Part shown: in pieces, positions 1-8,798 of the stretch
Numbering within the stretch: position 1 is the stretch's first letter
Layout of the letters: each line of letters starts with the position of its first letter
Source of the DNA: Solimonas sp036405815
GTDB taxonomy: Bacteria > Pseudomonadota > Gammaproteobacteria > Nevskiales > Nevskiaceae
Reading direction: 5' to 3'
NCBI GenBank assembly: GCA_036405815.1
Contig: DASWWX010000034.1
Coordinates: forward strand, 81,902-145,901
DNA length: 64,000 nucleotides
Notes under the pieces: model-generated
Database searches by the model: none
The model's input: only the letters and a program-made list of their open reading frames with translations
Told to the model about the DNA's origin: nothing
Position numbers and translations under genes: made by a program

Positions 1-2320
1 CCGCGGTGTTGGCGTTGAAATCGTCGCTGCCGCTATCGACCTCGCTACCGGCGCACGGATCCTGCACCTCGGGGAAACTGGTCACCGCACCGAGATACAG
101 CTCCGTGACGCTGGGCGCACGAAACGCTTCGGAGTAGGTCGCACGCAGCATCAGATCATTGACCGGCCGGTATTCCAGACCAAACTTGCTGGACAGGTTG
201 TCACCCAACTCATCGAAGTCGGAATAGCGCGCGGCCAGGCTCAGATTCAGGCTCTGTGCCAGGAACAGGTCGCTCAGCACGGGAACCGCCAGTTCGACGA
301 AGGCCTCGCGCGCTTCATAACCGCCGCTCGTCGCGCTGGAGGCATTGGTGCTGCTGGTGCCGTTGACCTTGAGCGGATCCGGATTGCTGCGGAAATTCTC
401 ACGGCGCACTTCGACACCGGCAGCAACGCCGATCAGGCCGGGCAGGAACGCATCCGTGCCCGGAATCTGCGTCGAGCCGTTGATATAGAAATAGCGCTGC
501 TGCTGGCGTGCCGTGTCATGCCCGACATAGGCGATGTAGCCGAGCATGTCGGCGGTGATGGTGCCGGGACCGCCGAACAGATCCAGTGGCACGCAACCCG
601 CGGCGGCGGCCGGACGCGGCACCACGGTGCCATCGGGCAGCGTCGTGTCCACGCACTGATCGATCGGACCCAGCGCGCGCGCCACGCGGCTCATGTCCAC
701 CAGACCGGCTTCGGTCGTCGCCAGCTTGCTCTCGGCATAAGCCGCACCCGCTTCCCAGGTGATCGGCATCGACAGTAGATCGAACATGCCATCGAAGCCG
801 CCGCCGATGCGCAGCGTGTCGACGTCCTGCTCGAACTGGCGAGGCCCGAGTTCGACCATGCGCCGCAGGATCGCACCGGCTTCGGTCAGGCCCTGGCCGC
901 CGGTGGAGTTACCGATGTCCTGCGGCGTGGTGCCCGCGATGTAGTACGGGCTGCGCGGGTTGGTGAAGTTGAACGGATTGGTCGAATCGACGTAGGCCAG
1001 ATTGAACGGCGCCGGCAGCAGGTCGCCCACGCCCAACGGCGTCTGCGCCAGACGCTGCGCGGACTGACGCAGGTTGTACAGCACCTCGCTGGAGAAGCGG
1101 ATGCCGCTGTCGAAGTTGTGGCTGAGCTGACCGAACAGACCGATGCGCTCCTGCGGCGTCAGCAGGTAGTTCACCGGCGCGAAGTTGAAGGAGTCGGTGT
1201 TCTGGTCGAAGCGCACGTAACGGCCGTCGGCGCTGCGGCGCGTCAGGTCGCACAGCGACACGCCAGCGGCGATCGGCAACGGCGGCAGCGCGGGATCGCC
1301 GCCGATCTGGCCGTTGACCACGTCGGAGGTCAGATCGCGGCAGGGGCTGGACTGCCCGCCCGCCAGACCGCCGTTGATCGCCGCGCCGTTGGTCGGCAGC
1401 GGCACGAACAGGAAACGACCGAAGGGCGTGAAGCCGCTGCCGCGCGACAGGCCAGTGCCGAAGGTCGGGATCGCAGTCATGTCGCGATCGCCGGCGAGCA
1501 GCTCGTTCTGCTTGACGTAGCTGACGTCGATGAAGCTGCTCGACTTGTCGTTGGCTGCACCCACCGCATAGCTGAAGGACTGCGTCAGACCGCCGCCGTC
1601 TTCGTAACCCTGCACCTGGGCACGCAGTTCGGCACCCTGGAAATCGCGGCGCGTCTTGATGTTGACGACGCCCGCGATCGCATCGGAACCATACACCGCC
1701 GAGGCGCCGTCCTTGAGCACTTCGATGCTCTCGATGATCGAGATCGGGATGGTATTGAGGTCGACCGAGTTGGAACGCAGCTGCGACAGGCCGTTGACCC
1801 AGCGCCGGCCGTTGACCAGCACCAGCACGCGTCCCGAACCCAGATTGCGCAGGTCGATTTCGGTGGAGCCGTCGCCGCCGTTGTTGAAGGCAGTGTTGAG
1901 CGCAGCGCCGGCCTGCGGCAGGTCCTGCAGCAGATCGCCGATCGACGTCAGGCCGCTACGCTCGATGTCCTTGCGCGTGACGCGCAGCACCGGCTGCGCA
2001 CCTTCGAAGTCGCTGCGGCGGATGCGCGAGCCCGTGACTTCGATCGCGTCGAGTCGGGCGGTCCCCGGCTCCAGCTTCTCTTCCACCGGCGTCTCGATGC
2101 GCAGGGATTCGACGCTGACGGTATCGACCGGCCCGGCCGGCTCGACCACGTCGGTCGCCTCGGGCACCGCGGCCTCGTCGGCCAGTTCCAGCACCTCGAC
2201 CTGATCTTGCGCGTCCTCCGCGTCCTCCGTATCCGGGCCCTGCGCCAGCGCCGCCGGCACCAGCCCCGCACACAGCCACAACGCTACCGGCCCCAGCCGG
2301 CGCCCCCAAACGGTTCCCAT
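1..2320 (-). CDS. TonB-dependent outer-membrane receptor (3' end outside window)
   Basis: Outer-membrane receptor that would import a ligand using TonB energy. 773 codons are visible and the frame is still open at the left edge, so the end of the barrel is missing. ATG at 2318-2320 follows a GGGAG-type ribosome binding site. Residues 1-26 are a signal peptide ending ALA. An acidic Ala/Glu/Asp/Val-rich spacer follows, then a plug domain at about 70-225, with ...VTGSRIRRSDFEG..., NNGGDGSTEIDLRNLGSGR and a GSDAIAGVVNIKT ending typical of plugs. The remainder is beta-barrel sequence. This long, spacer-bearing subtype is common in xanthomonads and sphingomonads. The substrate cannot be read from the sequence, and no adjacent transporter or sigma/anti-sigma pair indicates one. 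Confidence 0.93.
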   Translation of the reverse strand, partial: MGTVWGRRLGPVALWLCAGLVPAALAQGPDTEDAEDAQDQVEVLELADEAAVPEATDVVEPAGPVDTVSVESLRIETPVEEKLEPGTARLDAIEVTGSRIRRSDFEGAQPVLRVTRKDIERSGLTSIGDLLQDLPQAGAALNTAFNNGGDGSTEIDLRNLGSGRVLVLVNGRRWVNGLSQLRSNSVDLNTIPISIIESIEVLKDGASAVYGSDAIAGVVNIKTRRDFQGAELRAQVQGYEDGGGLTQSFSYAVGAANDKSSSFIDVSYVKQNELLAGDRDMTAIPTFGTGLSRGSGFTPFGRFLFVPLPTNGAAINGGLAGGQSSPCRDLTSDVVNGQIGGDPALPPLPIAAGVSLCDLTRRSADGRYVRFDQNTDSFNFAPVNYLLTPQERIGLFGQLSHNFDSGIRFSSEVLYNLRQSAQRLAQTPLGVGDLLPAPFNLAYVDSTNPFNFTNPRSPYYIAGTTPQDIGNSTGGQGLTEAGAILRRMVELGPRQFEQDVDTLRIGGGFDGMFDLLSMPITWEAGAAYAESKLATTEAGLVDMSRVARALGPIDQCVDTTLPDGTVVPRPAAAAGCVPLDLFGGPGTITADMLGYIAYVGHDTARQQQRYFYINGSTQIPGTDAFLPGLIGVAAGVEVRRENFRSNPDPLKVNGTSSTNASSATSGGYEAREAFVELAVPVLSDLFLAQSLNLSLAARYSDFDELGDNLSSKFGLEYRPVNDLMLRATYSEAFRAPSVTELYLGAVTSFPEVQDPCAGSEVDSGSDDFNANTA

Positions 2321-2374
2321 GGTCCTGCTCCCTGATGCTCAACGGCGTCGGACAAGATGCCGCGCCATTTTGTG

Positions 2375-2388
2375 TAGGAATATTCTTA
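2375..2388. promoter_or_regulatory. AT-rich imperfect palindrome upstream of the TonB receptor
   Basis: The 14 bp TAGGAATATTCTTA form an imperfect palindrome around GAATATTC and stand out in very GC-rich DNA. It lies about 55 bp upstream of the receptor start, where a promoter or regulator site is expected. No regulator is assigned. The rest of the 2321-2642 gap, between the divergent receptor and FMN reductase genes, shows no other convincing signal. Confidence 0.3.
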
Positions 2389-2642
2389 CCGAGCCTGCGC
2401 GCGCACAAGCCGGGACTTTCACCTAGACGAGGCAGGGTCGCGACGCCGGCCCCGAATCCCGATGCAATCACGCGCCGGCACGACGAGCGCGCGGCGCAGG
2501 TTCAGCCGCGCGTCGGGGCGGACGTCGCATGCTGTAACGGCGCACCCCGGGTGCCGCCACATCCCCTGTGTGCCGCCTATGGGGTCACCGCCCCTTGGCC
2601 TTCATGCAAAGCTAGGCCCAGCCCCTTCAACCGAGATCACCC

Positions 2643-3200
2643 ATGTCCGAAACCGTCCATGTCCTCGCCTTCTGCGGCAGCCTGCGCAAGGGTTCGTACA
2701 ACGCCGCCGCGCTGCGGGCCGCCGAGGCCCTGGCCCCGACCGGCATGCACCTGGAGATCGCCGAGATCCGCGACGTGCCACCGTACGATGCCGACGAACA
2801 AGCCGAGGGCTTCCCCGAATCGGTGCAGCGTCTGGAACGCCAGATCCGCAAGGCCGACGCGCTGCTGTTCGCCACGCCCGAGTACAACTACTCGGTGCCC
2901 GGCGTGCTGAAGAATGCGATCGACTGGATTTCGCGCGTCAAGAACCAGCCGTTTGCCGGCAAACCCGCCGGCATCCTCGGCGCCAGCGGCGGCCCGGTCG
3001 GCACCGCACGCGCGCAATATCACCTGCGACAGATCGGCGTGTTCCTGGATCTGCGCTTCATGAACAAGCCCGAGGTGATGATCGGCAGTGCACAGGACCG
3101 CTTCGATGCCGACGGCACGCTCACCGATGTCCGCACGCGCGAATTTCTGGAAAAATTCATGCTCGCGCTGCGCGACTGGACCCTGGCGCAGCGCCGCTGA
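2643..3200 (+). CDS. NADPH-dependent FMN reductase / quinone reductase family
   Basis: Small cytoplasmic flavoprotein of 185 residues, matching the ChrR/AzoB-type NADPH:FMN (quinone, azo-dye or chromate) reductases. The N-terminal flavin phosphate loop reads CGSLRKGSYNAAALRA. The second family signature, PEYNYSVPGVLKNAIDWISR, sits near residues 79-98 and lines the flavin site, and a GGPVGTARAQ segment follows. Two-electron reduction of quinones or similar acceptors is the known family activity; the true substrate is not visible. It diverges from the TonB receptor and is followed after 23 bp by the DUF1993 gene in the same direction, so co-transcription is likely. Confidence 0.9.
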   Translation: MSETVHVLAFCGSLRKGSYNAAALRAAEALAPTGMHLEIAEIRDVPPYDADEQAEGFPESVQRLERQIRKADALLFATPEYNYSVPGVLKNAIDWISRVKNQPFAGKPAGILGASGGPVGTARAQYHLRQIGVFLDLRFMNKPEVMIGSAQDRFDADGTLTDVRTREFLEKFMLALRDWTLAQRR

Positions 3201-3223
3201 CCTTCCACCATCCGGAGCACCCG

Positions 3224-3733
3224 ATGAGCCTGTCGATGTACGCGCTGAGCGTGCCGAACCTGCAGCGCCTGCTGCGCAACCTGCGCACGATCCTCGAAAA
3301 AGGGGCGGCGCACGCCGAGGTCCACAAGATCGAGCCAGCCGCGTTGCTGGGCTTCCGCCTGTTTCCGGACATGTATCCGCTGACGCGCCAGGTGCAGATC
3401 GCCACCGACATGGCCAAGGGCTGCGCCGCGCGCCTGGGCGGCGTCGACGTGCCGCGCTACGAGGACAACGAAACCGCGTTCGACACGTTGTTAGCGCGCA
3501 TCGACAAGACGCTGGCCTTCATCGACAGCGTGCCGGCCGCCGGCTTCGACGGCGCCCAGGCACGCGAGATCGTCATGAAGACACCGCGCAGCGAACTGCG
3601 CTTCGCCAATGGCGTCGAGTATCTGCAGGGCTTCGTACTGCCAAACCTGCATTTCCACTGCACCACCGCCTACAACATCCTGCGTCACAACGGCGTGGTG
3701 CTGAGCAAGCAGGATTATCTCGGTGGGATCTGA
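3224..3733 (+). CDS. DUF1993 domain protein
   Basis: 169-residue protein of the DUF1993 family (DinB-like all-helical fold, function unknown). Features of the family that can be seen are the N-terminal segment on peripheral helices, the central RLFPDMYPLTRQVQIATDMAK stretch and a C-terminal PNLHFHCTTAYNILRHNGV with clustered histidines. ATG at 3224 has CGGAGCACCCG in front of it and lies 23 bp behind the FMN reductase. The open frame extends much further upstream but there it overlaps the reductase, so the short start is preferred. Its last 19 bp overlap the convergent gene at 3715-4806. Confidence 0.85.
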   Translation: MSLSMYALSVPNLQRLLRNLRTILEKGAAHAEVHKIEPAALLGFRLFPDMYPLTRQVQIATDMAKGCAARLGGVDVPRYEDNETAFDTLLARIDKTLAFIDSVPAAGFDGAQAREIVMKTPRSELRFANGVEYLQGFVLPNLHFHCTTAYNILRHNGVVLSKQDYLGGI

Positions 3734-4806
3734 GCCAGCAGCGCCGTCGCTTCCGGCGACCGGTAGAACGGTTCCAGATGCTGCCGCAGCAACGGCAGCA
3801 ACAGTTTCTTGCGCTGCAGGACCTGCATCGCCTTCGGCGCGTAGCGCTGCGCTTCCTCGATCATGATCTCGCGCGTGATGCCGAGATCGTCGAGCAGTTC
3901 GGCCAGCGTGCGCTTGCCGTACTTGACGAAGAAACGGTCGATCCCGGCCTCGATCAGCACCCGGTAGTAGACCGTCTTGCGCAGCACGCGCCAGTACTCG
4001 TAACCGGTCACGAACAGGGATTCCAGCTCGTCGGCCGACACATCGTCGCGCAGCGACGATAGCGGCAGGTCCTTGAGCCGCGACCAAGCGTCCAGCGAGG
4101 CTTCGCGCAGCGCATCCTCGTCGAGCGTCTTGAGCAGGAAATCGGCACTGCGCCGCGTTACGCCGCCGACGCTCTGGCCGATGTAGCGCCGCAGCCCTTC
4201 CTCGATCGAGGCCTCCAGCCGCGGGCTGGCCTTGTCGAGCAATGCCTTGCCCAGCGCCAGCGCCGAGCGCGCGCCGGGAATGTGGCGTGTCACCGCGTTC
4301 TCGGCGAGGTAGCCGCGGATGCCGTGGTAGAGCAGATCGGAGACGAACTCCGAGTAGATCGGACTGCCGAGCACGCCGCGCACCAGGCGCTCGCGCAGAT
4401 CGCGAAGTTCCAGGCCCTGATCCAGCATCGCGCGGAACTGCGCATCCGGCAGCACGTCGACGAAACGCGTGTCGGCGTGGATCGGGTGGCCGTGCACATC
4501 GACCGCGATCTCGGCGACCAGCTCGGGCAGCCCCCCACCCAGATCGAGTTCGGCGGCATAGGCGCAGGCACTGGCCTTGACCGCCTCGACGCCAACCGCC
4601 TCGCCGAGCTTGAGCCGGCCGGCGACGTCCAGGCCGCTGTCGACCAACGACTCGATCCACACCGTCAGCGCCGCACCGTCGAGTCGTGCCGCAATGAACT
4701 GCACTTGCGCCTCGAGCAGGGCCGAGGCCAGCGGCGACAGCGGCGCGACGGCGGGCGCAGCAGCGGGTTTGGCAGCGGACGAGGCGGTTTTCTTGCGGGC
4801 GGCCAT
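3715..4806 (-). CDS. conserved hypothetical protein, helical, 363 aa
   Basis: Not recognised as a named family. The N-terminus is an Ala/Lys-rich tail (MAARKKTASSAAKPAAAP) like those of granule- or DNA-associated proteins. The body is mostly helical and soluble, with no signal peptide. Recognisable pieces are DVHGHPIHADTRFVDVLP near residue 105, a central SDLLYHGIRGYLAEN and the C-terminal YYRVLIEAGIDRFFVKYGKRTL. It has no catalytic motif that I can identify. Convergent 19-bp overlap with the DUF1993 gene means their transcripts are complementary at the 3' ends. Coding quality is good and the length is consistent with a real gene. Confidence 0.8.
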   Translation of the reverse strand: MAARKKTASSAAKPAAAPAVAPLSPLASALLEAQVQFIAARLDGAALTVWIESLVDSGLDVAGRLKLGEAVGVEAVKASACAYAAELDLGGGLPELVAEIAVDVHGHPIHADTRFVDVLPDAQFRAMLDQGLELRDLRERLVRGVLGSPIYSEFVSDLLYHGIRGYLAENAVTRHIPGARSALALGKALLDKASPRLEASIEEGLRRYIGQSVGGVTRRSADFLLKTLDEDALREASLDAWSRLKDLPLSSLRDDVSADELESLFVTGYEYWRVLRKTVYYRVLIEAGIDRFFVKYGKRTLAELLDDLGITREIMIEEAQRYAPKAMQVLQRKKLLLPLLRQHLEPFYRSPEATALLAQIPPR

Positions 4807-4900
4807 CGAAGACTCCGGAAAGGGATCGCAGCAATAGCACAGCCCCAGCGGCGCGACAGTGGCTGCGGCGGCAGGACGGCTGCGTTATCTTTGCCAGACC

Positions 4901-5509
4901 ATGAAACGTCTCCTGCTCCTGCTTGCGCTCGTCGCCCCCGCCGCCTTCGCCAATACGCAGCCGGCCGATTACGCCGGCATGCTGGAAGGCCACAACGCGC
5001 TGCGCGTCGCGCTGAAGCTACCGCCGCTGCGTTGGTCCACCACCGCGGCGCAGCAGGCCCAGTCCTGGGCGGATCGCCTCGCCGCCGAAGGCTGCGCGCT
5101 GCGCTACAACCCGGACGATCGCCGGCGCGAACTGTACGGCGAGAACATCCTCAAGGCCTGGTCGCAGCAGCCGTATCAGGGCTGGCGCCGCACGCCGGCC
5201 GACGTGGTGCAGCGCTGGCAGGAAGAGGCGCGCTACTACGATCACGCCACGCACACCTGCCGCGCGCCAGCCGGCAAACAGTGCGGCCAATATCTGCAGA
5301 TGATCTGGGAAACGACCGAGGTCATGGGCTGTGGCCGAGCGCGATGCTCGACGTCCGAAGTCTGGGTCTGCAACTACACGCCGCGCGGCAATCAGGAAGA
5401 CCTGAAGCCCTACGGCAATCCGCCGCCACCCCCGCCGGCACCGGAAGTCGCGGTGGGCGCGCTGGAGTGCCGCATCCAGGTTGGCGCGGGCGACGACCTG
5501 CCGCGCTGA
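4901..5509 (+). CDS. secreted CAP-domain (SCP/PR-1) protein
   Basis: 202-residue protein of the CAP superfamily, exported by the signal peptide MKRLLLLLALVAPAAFA. CAP signatures are HNALR near residue 30, a LYGENI-type motif at about 83-88, and the C-terminal block CGQYLQMIWETTEVMGCG followed by VWVCNYTPRGN, with paired cysteines likely in disulfides. The bacterial family has no single agreed function; suggestions include lipid or peptidoglycan binding. ATG at 4901 is chosen because it opens the signal peptide; an in-frame start 42 bp upstream would bury it. A rho-independent terminator follows directly. Confidence 0.9.
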   Translation: MKRLLLLLALVAPAAFANTQPADYAGMLEGHNALRVALKLPPLRWSTTAAQQAQSWADRLAAEGCALRYNPDDRRRELYGENILKAWSQQPYQGWRRTPADVVQRWQEEARYYDHATHTCRAPAGKQCGQYLQMIWETTEVMGCGRARCSTSEVWVCNYTPRGNQEDLKPYGNPPPPPPAPEVAVGALECRIQVGAGDDLPR

Positions 5510-5520
5510 CGCGGCGCTAC

Positions 5521-5550
5521 GCCGACGCGGCATTGCGCGTCGGCTTCTTT
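5521..5550 (+). terminator. intrinsic terminator after the CAP-domain gene
   Basis: A 9-bp GC-rich stem, GCCGACGCG paired with CGCGTCGGC around a 6-base loop, is followed by TTCTTT. It starts 11 bp after the CAP gene stop codon and ends 15 bp before the hydrolase start, so it separates the two transcription units or attenuates the second. Confidence 0.75.
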
Positions 5551-5565
5551 AGTCAGGAGAGCCGC

Positions 5566-6372
5566 ATGCACCTGCCCCGCTGGTTTGCCCGCTGCACCGG
5601 TATCGCCCTCATGTCCGTATCCGCCTCCGGCGTCGCGGCGCCGGTAGAGAAAGCCGTCGACTACGCCATCGAAGGCCAGCCGCATCGCGGTTACCTGGTC
5701 TACGACAACGCCGTGACGACCACGCGCCCGTTGCTCGTGCTGGTGCCCAACTGGCTCGGTACCAATGCCGCGAACCGCAAGCAGGCGGCGGAGATCGCCG
5801 GCAAGGATTACGTCGTGTTCGTCGCCGACATGTTCGGCCGCGACCGGCAACCGGCCGATACCACGGCGGCCGGCAAGGCGGTCGGCGCGCTGTACGGCGA
5901 TCGTGCGCTGCTGCGCACCCGCGTCACCGCCGCCAAGCGCGAGGCGCTGGCACAGATCAAGCGCGCCAAACTGCCGGCCGACCCGGCGCGCGTCGCAGCG
6001 ATCGGCTTCTGCTTCGGCGGTGCCAGCGTGCTGGAACTGGCACGCACCGGCGACGATGTGGCGGCCGTCGTCTCCTTCCACGGCAATCTGTCGCTGGAAG
6101 CGCCGGCCGAGAATCAGCCGATCCGCACGCGCATCCTCGCGCTGCATGGCGATGCCGATCCGTACGTACCGGCAGCGCAGGTGGAAGCCTTCCTGACGGA
6201 GATGCGCGCCGCCAAGCCGGACTGGCAGCTGGTCAGCTACGGTGGCGCGGTGCATTCCTTCACCGACCCGGACGCCAACCTGCCAGGCCAGGCGATGTAC
6301 GACGCGAGGATCGCCAAGCGCGCGTTCGACGAGATGCGCCGCTTCCTCGACGAAGCGTTCGCGGCACGCTGA
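5566..6372 (+). CDS. dienelactone hydrolase family protein, exported
   Basis: 268-residue alpha/beta hydrolase of the dienelactone hydrolase family. The triad is visible: nucleophile Cys149 in GFCFGG, Asp198 in the GDADPYVP block and His230 in GAVHSF. The use of Cys rather than Ser is characteristic of the family. Unlike the classical cytoplasmic enzymes, it begins with a hydrophobic leader ending near GVAAPVEKA (residues 1-25), so it is probably periplasmic. Natural substrates are uncertain, and no aromatic-degradation genes are nearby. ATG at 5566 follows AGGAGAGCCGC. Confidence 0.9.
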   Translation: MHLPRWFARCTGIALMSVSASGVAAPVEKAVDYAIEGQPHRGYLVYDNAVTTTRPLLVLVPNWLGTNAANRKQAAEIAGKDYVVFVADMFGRDRQPADTTAAGKAVGALYGDRALLRTRVTAAKREALAQIKRAKLPADPARVAAIGFCFGGASVLELARTGDDVAAVVSFHGNLSLEAPAENQPIRTRILALHGDADPYVPAAQVEAFLTEMRAAKPDWQLVSYGGAVHSFTDPDANLPGQAMYDARIAKRAFDEMRRFLDEAFAAR

Positions 6373-6429
6373 TCGCGGCGTCCGGTCACACGCACGGCGC
6401 GGCGCCCCGCGCCGCTGCCGGTGCGTCCA

Positions 6430-6936
6430 TCACCGCACCAGATCGCCGAGCGCGTCCAGATATTGCGGGAACTCGGCGCGCAGACGCGCGGCGCTCATGT
6501 ACTCGTGGTCGGCGAAATCGAAGCCCGGCACCACGACTTCGCTGACCAGCGCGTGCGTGGCACTGTCGATCAGCACGCTGGCCTTCCAGCAGCCACCCGG
6601 CACTTCCAGAAACAGCGCCTGCCCGTCGCCACTGCCCAGCACGGTGGAGCGCAGCGCGCCGGACTCATCCAGCACCAGGTATCGCACCGGACCGCCGTGC
6701 TGCAGGTAGTGCAGGATCGTCGAGCGATTGCGGTGCAGGCAGCCGCGCGGCGACGCACGCGTCAGCAGGTAGTGAATCGACGTGATGCGTGCTCGCCTAC
6801 CGTGCGCGGTTTCCACCGTCGCCGGATCGGTGTAAAGGCGGCGGAACCAGCCGCCCTCCGGGTGCGGCGCCAGGTTCAGGCGCTCGATCCAGGCCTGTTC
6901 GGGCAGCGGCTTGTCCGGTCTGGGGGTCAGGGCCAT
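6430..6936 (-). CDS. cupin protein, DUF985 family
   Basis: 168-residue small cupin of the DUF985 type. Family marks are the N-terminal LNLAPHPEGGWFRRLY, the central TSIHYLLTRASPRGCLHRNRSTILHY and the C-terminal VPGGCWKAS...VVVPGFDFADHE. The His and Glu positions resemble a cupin metal site. Cytoplasmic, with no signal peptide. The biochemical role of the family is unsettled; members have been linked to sugar epimerase-like folds without proven activity. Transcribed alone, convergent with the dienelactone hydrolase gene. Confidence 0.88.
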   Translation of the reverse strand: MALTPRPDKPLPEQAWIERLNLAPHPEGGWFRRLYTDPATVETAHGRRARITSIHYLLTRASPRGCLHRNRSTILHYLQHGGPVRYLVLDESGALRSTVLGSGDGQALFLEVPGGCWKASVLIDSATHALVSEVVVPGFDFADHEYMSAARLRAEFPQYLDALGDLVR

Positions 6937-7094
6937 CGCGCGCTCCAGGCGGCCGGCTTGTGGTTTAAGTCATCGAAGGTCGCATCCGGATCGCCGGCGA
7001 TGCCCGCCCTCGAAACGGGGGATAGAGCCGTACGCGCCGTTACGGCATGCTTGCGAACCTTACACGAACCGACCATGCGTCGAGATCAAGTCCG

Positions 7095-7610
7095 ATGAGC
7101 ACGGATGTGGCCCAGATCCTGCGGCAGATCGATCGCGGCGCGGTGCGCGATGCCGACGATCTGGTGATCGCACCCGACGCCGCGGCGGCGCTGCTGATCG
7201 GCCACCTCAAGCTGTTCCTGGACCAGTTGATCGGCGTCACCTATGGCATGCGCCCCGGCCGCCAGCGCTTGATGCTGACGATGGAGGTTTACTGGGAGGG
7301 TTCGTTCCGACGGCGCCACCTGCGCAGCCGCTGCATCGAACTGATTCGTGACCGGGAGGCGGCGCTACGACAGGTCGCCGACTGCGGCGAGCAGATCGGC
7401 AAGCTCATCTACGTCGAGATGAAGGCCTGCGGCATCGAACATCTGTCCGAGTTCTCGCGGGACTTCATGCGCCGCGTGCGCGATGTGGCACGTCAGGAGC
7501 TCGAAGCCGACACGCGTTTGCCGGCCTTGCGCCAGACCCAGTACGAATGGCTTGACGCGCTCTGCCATCGCGCACAGTACCGTGGGCTCGGGCCGTTCAT
7601 CCTGCGTTAG
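7095..7610 (+). CDS. hypothetical protein, helical, 171 aa
   Basis: Not recognised. A soluble, strongly helical and charged protein without signal peptide or membrane segments. Notable stretches are DAAAALLIGHLKLFLDQLIG, the Arg-rich RRRHLRSRCIELIRDREAALR and a C-terminal YEWLDALCHRAQYRGLGPF. ATG at 7095 opens MSTDVAQILRQIDRG; an upstream in-frame start exists at 7047, but the stretch between looks non-coding. It stands alone, divergent from the cupin gene and convergent with the MFS gene 12 bp away. Confidence 0.7.
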   Translation: MSTDVAQILRQIDRGAVRDADDLVIAPDAAAALLIGHLKLFLDQLIGVTYGMRPGRQRLMLTMEVYWEGSFRRRHLRSRCIELIRDREAALRQVADCGEQIGKLIYVEMKACGIEHLSEFSRDFMRRVRDVARQELEADTRLPALRQTQYEWLDALCHRAQYRGLGPFILR

Positions 7611-7622
7611 CAGCGGCTGCCG

Positions 7623-8798
7623 CTAGCGCGGGCGCGTCAGGTATCCGACGACCAGCACCCCAACGAACCCGGCGAAAGCGATGCCGCCGGAGATCCACAA
7701 CACCGCGTCGCCGTAACGGTCCAGCCACAGGCCGAACAACAGCGGTGCGGCCGCCTGCGCCACACGCGACGGCGCCTCGAGCAGCCCCGCACGCCGTCCG
7801 AAGCCTGCGGCGCCAAACAGCGCCAGCGGCAGGGTGCCCTTCACGATCGTCATCAGCCCCATGCCGGCGCCGTGCAGCATCGAGAACGCAGCGGCGAACG
7901 GCGCACCGAAGACGCCAAGCAGCAGCGCGCCGAGCGGATGCAGCGCGGTCGAGATCCGCGCCGACACCAGCGGGTGCAAGCGCCCCAGGAAGCCGGCCTC
8001 GGCCAACCGCGCCGCCACCTGACTCGCGCCCACCAGGGCCGCCGCCGCAACCGCCGCTGCGGGCGTGCTTCCGGCCGCCTGCAGCACACGCGGCAAATGC
8101 GCCGCCATCGCCGCGAACACAAAGCCACTGCAGGCAAAAACCGCGGCCAGCAACATCAGCACCGCCGGCTTCGGCAGCGCCGGGGCCGGTGCCGCCGCCT
8201 CGGCGTGACCTCGCAGCTGCGGCGCCCGTCCACGCGGCACCAGGCGAAAGTGAATCGTGGCACCAACCAGCAGATGCAGCAGCGCCCAGACGGCGCAGGT
8301 CGCGCGCCAGCCATAATGCGCTTCGAGCGCAGCCGACAGCGGCCAGCCGACGCTGGACGCAAAGCCGGCAATCAGCGTCACGCCGACAATGCTGCGGCGT
8401 GCATCGGCCCGATAAAGGCCCACCAGCGTGGAAAAAGCGGCATCGTAAAGACCCATCGGCATCGCCGTACCGATCAACAGCCAGCCGAGCACCAGCGTCA
8501 CCGGACCTTGCGCCAGCGCCAGCGCCGACAGGCCCAGCGCGAACACAGCGTTGGATGCCAGCAGCACCGCCCGCCCGCCGTAGCGGTCGATGCGCGCACC
8601 GACCGCAGGACCCAACGCGGCACCGGTCAGCAATGCCAGCGAGAACGCGCCGAAGACCGCGACGTTCGGTAGCCCCAGGCTCGCCGCCATCGGCGTGGCG
8701 ACGATCGCCAGCAGGTAGTAGCTGGACGCCCAGGCCAGCAACTGCGCCAGTCCGATCGCGATGACGACGCGGCGACGGCTGGCGGGGGCTGCCCTCAC
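7623..8798 (-). CDS. major facilitator superfamily transporter
   Basis: 391-residue inner-membrane protein with about twelve hydrophobic segments and the usual central basic loop (RLVPRGRAP, about 195-210). The first half contains the MFS motif-A-like ARIDRYGGRAVLLASN between helices 2 and 3. Substrate unknown. The start codon is GTG at 8796-8798 and overlaps the stop codon of the upstream alpha/beta hydrolase in a GTGA junction, so the two genes are translationally coupled and the hydrolase may act on the transported compound or its product. Confidence 0.9.
   Translation of the reverse strand: MRAAPASRRRVVIAIGLAQLLAWASSYYLLAIVATPMAASLGLPNVAVFGAFSLALLTGAALGPAVGARIDRYGGRAVLLASNAVFALGLSALALAQGPVTLVLGWLLIGTAMPMGLYDAAFSTLVGLYRADARRSIVGVTLIAGFASSVGWPLSAALEAHYGWRATCAVWALLHLLVGATIHFRLVPRGRAPQLRGHAEAAAPAPALPKPAVLMLLAAVFACSGFVFAAMAAHLPRVLQAAGSTPAAAVAAAALVGASQVAARLAEAGFLGRLHPLVSARISTALHPLGALLLGVFGAPFAAAFSMLHGAGMGLMTIVKGTLPLALFGAAGFGRRAGLLEAPSRVAQAAAPLLFGLWLDRYGDAVLWISGGIAFAGFVGVLVVGYLTRPR

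Noticed and set aside
1118..2335. A long plus-strand open frame of about 400 codons opposite the TonB receptor
   Set aside because: It is a shadow of the receptor gene on the other strand. Its translation is Arg/Gln/Ala-rich with no family signature, whereas the minus strand gives a full plug domain.
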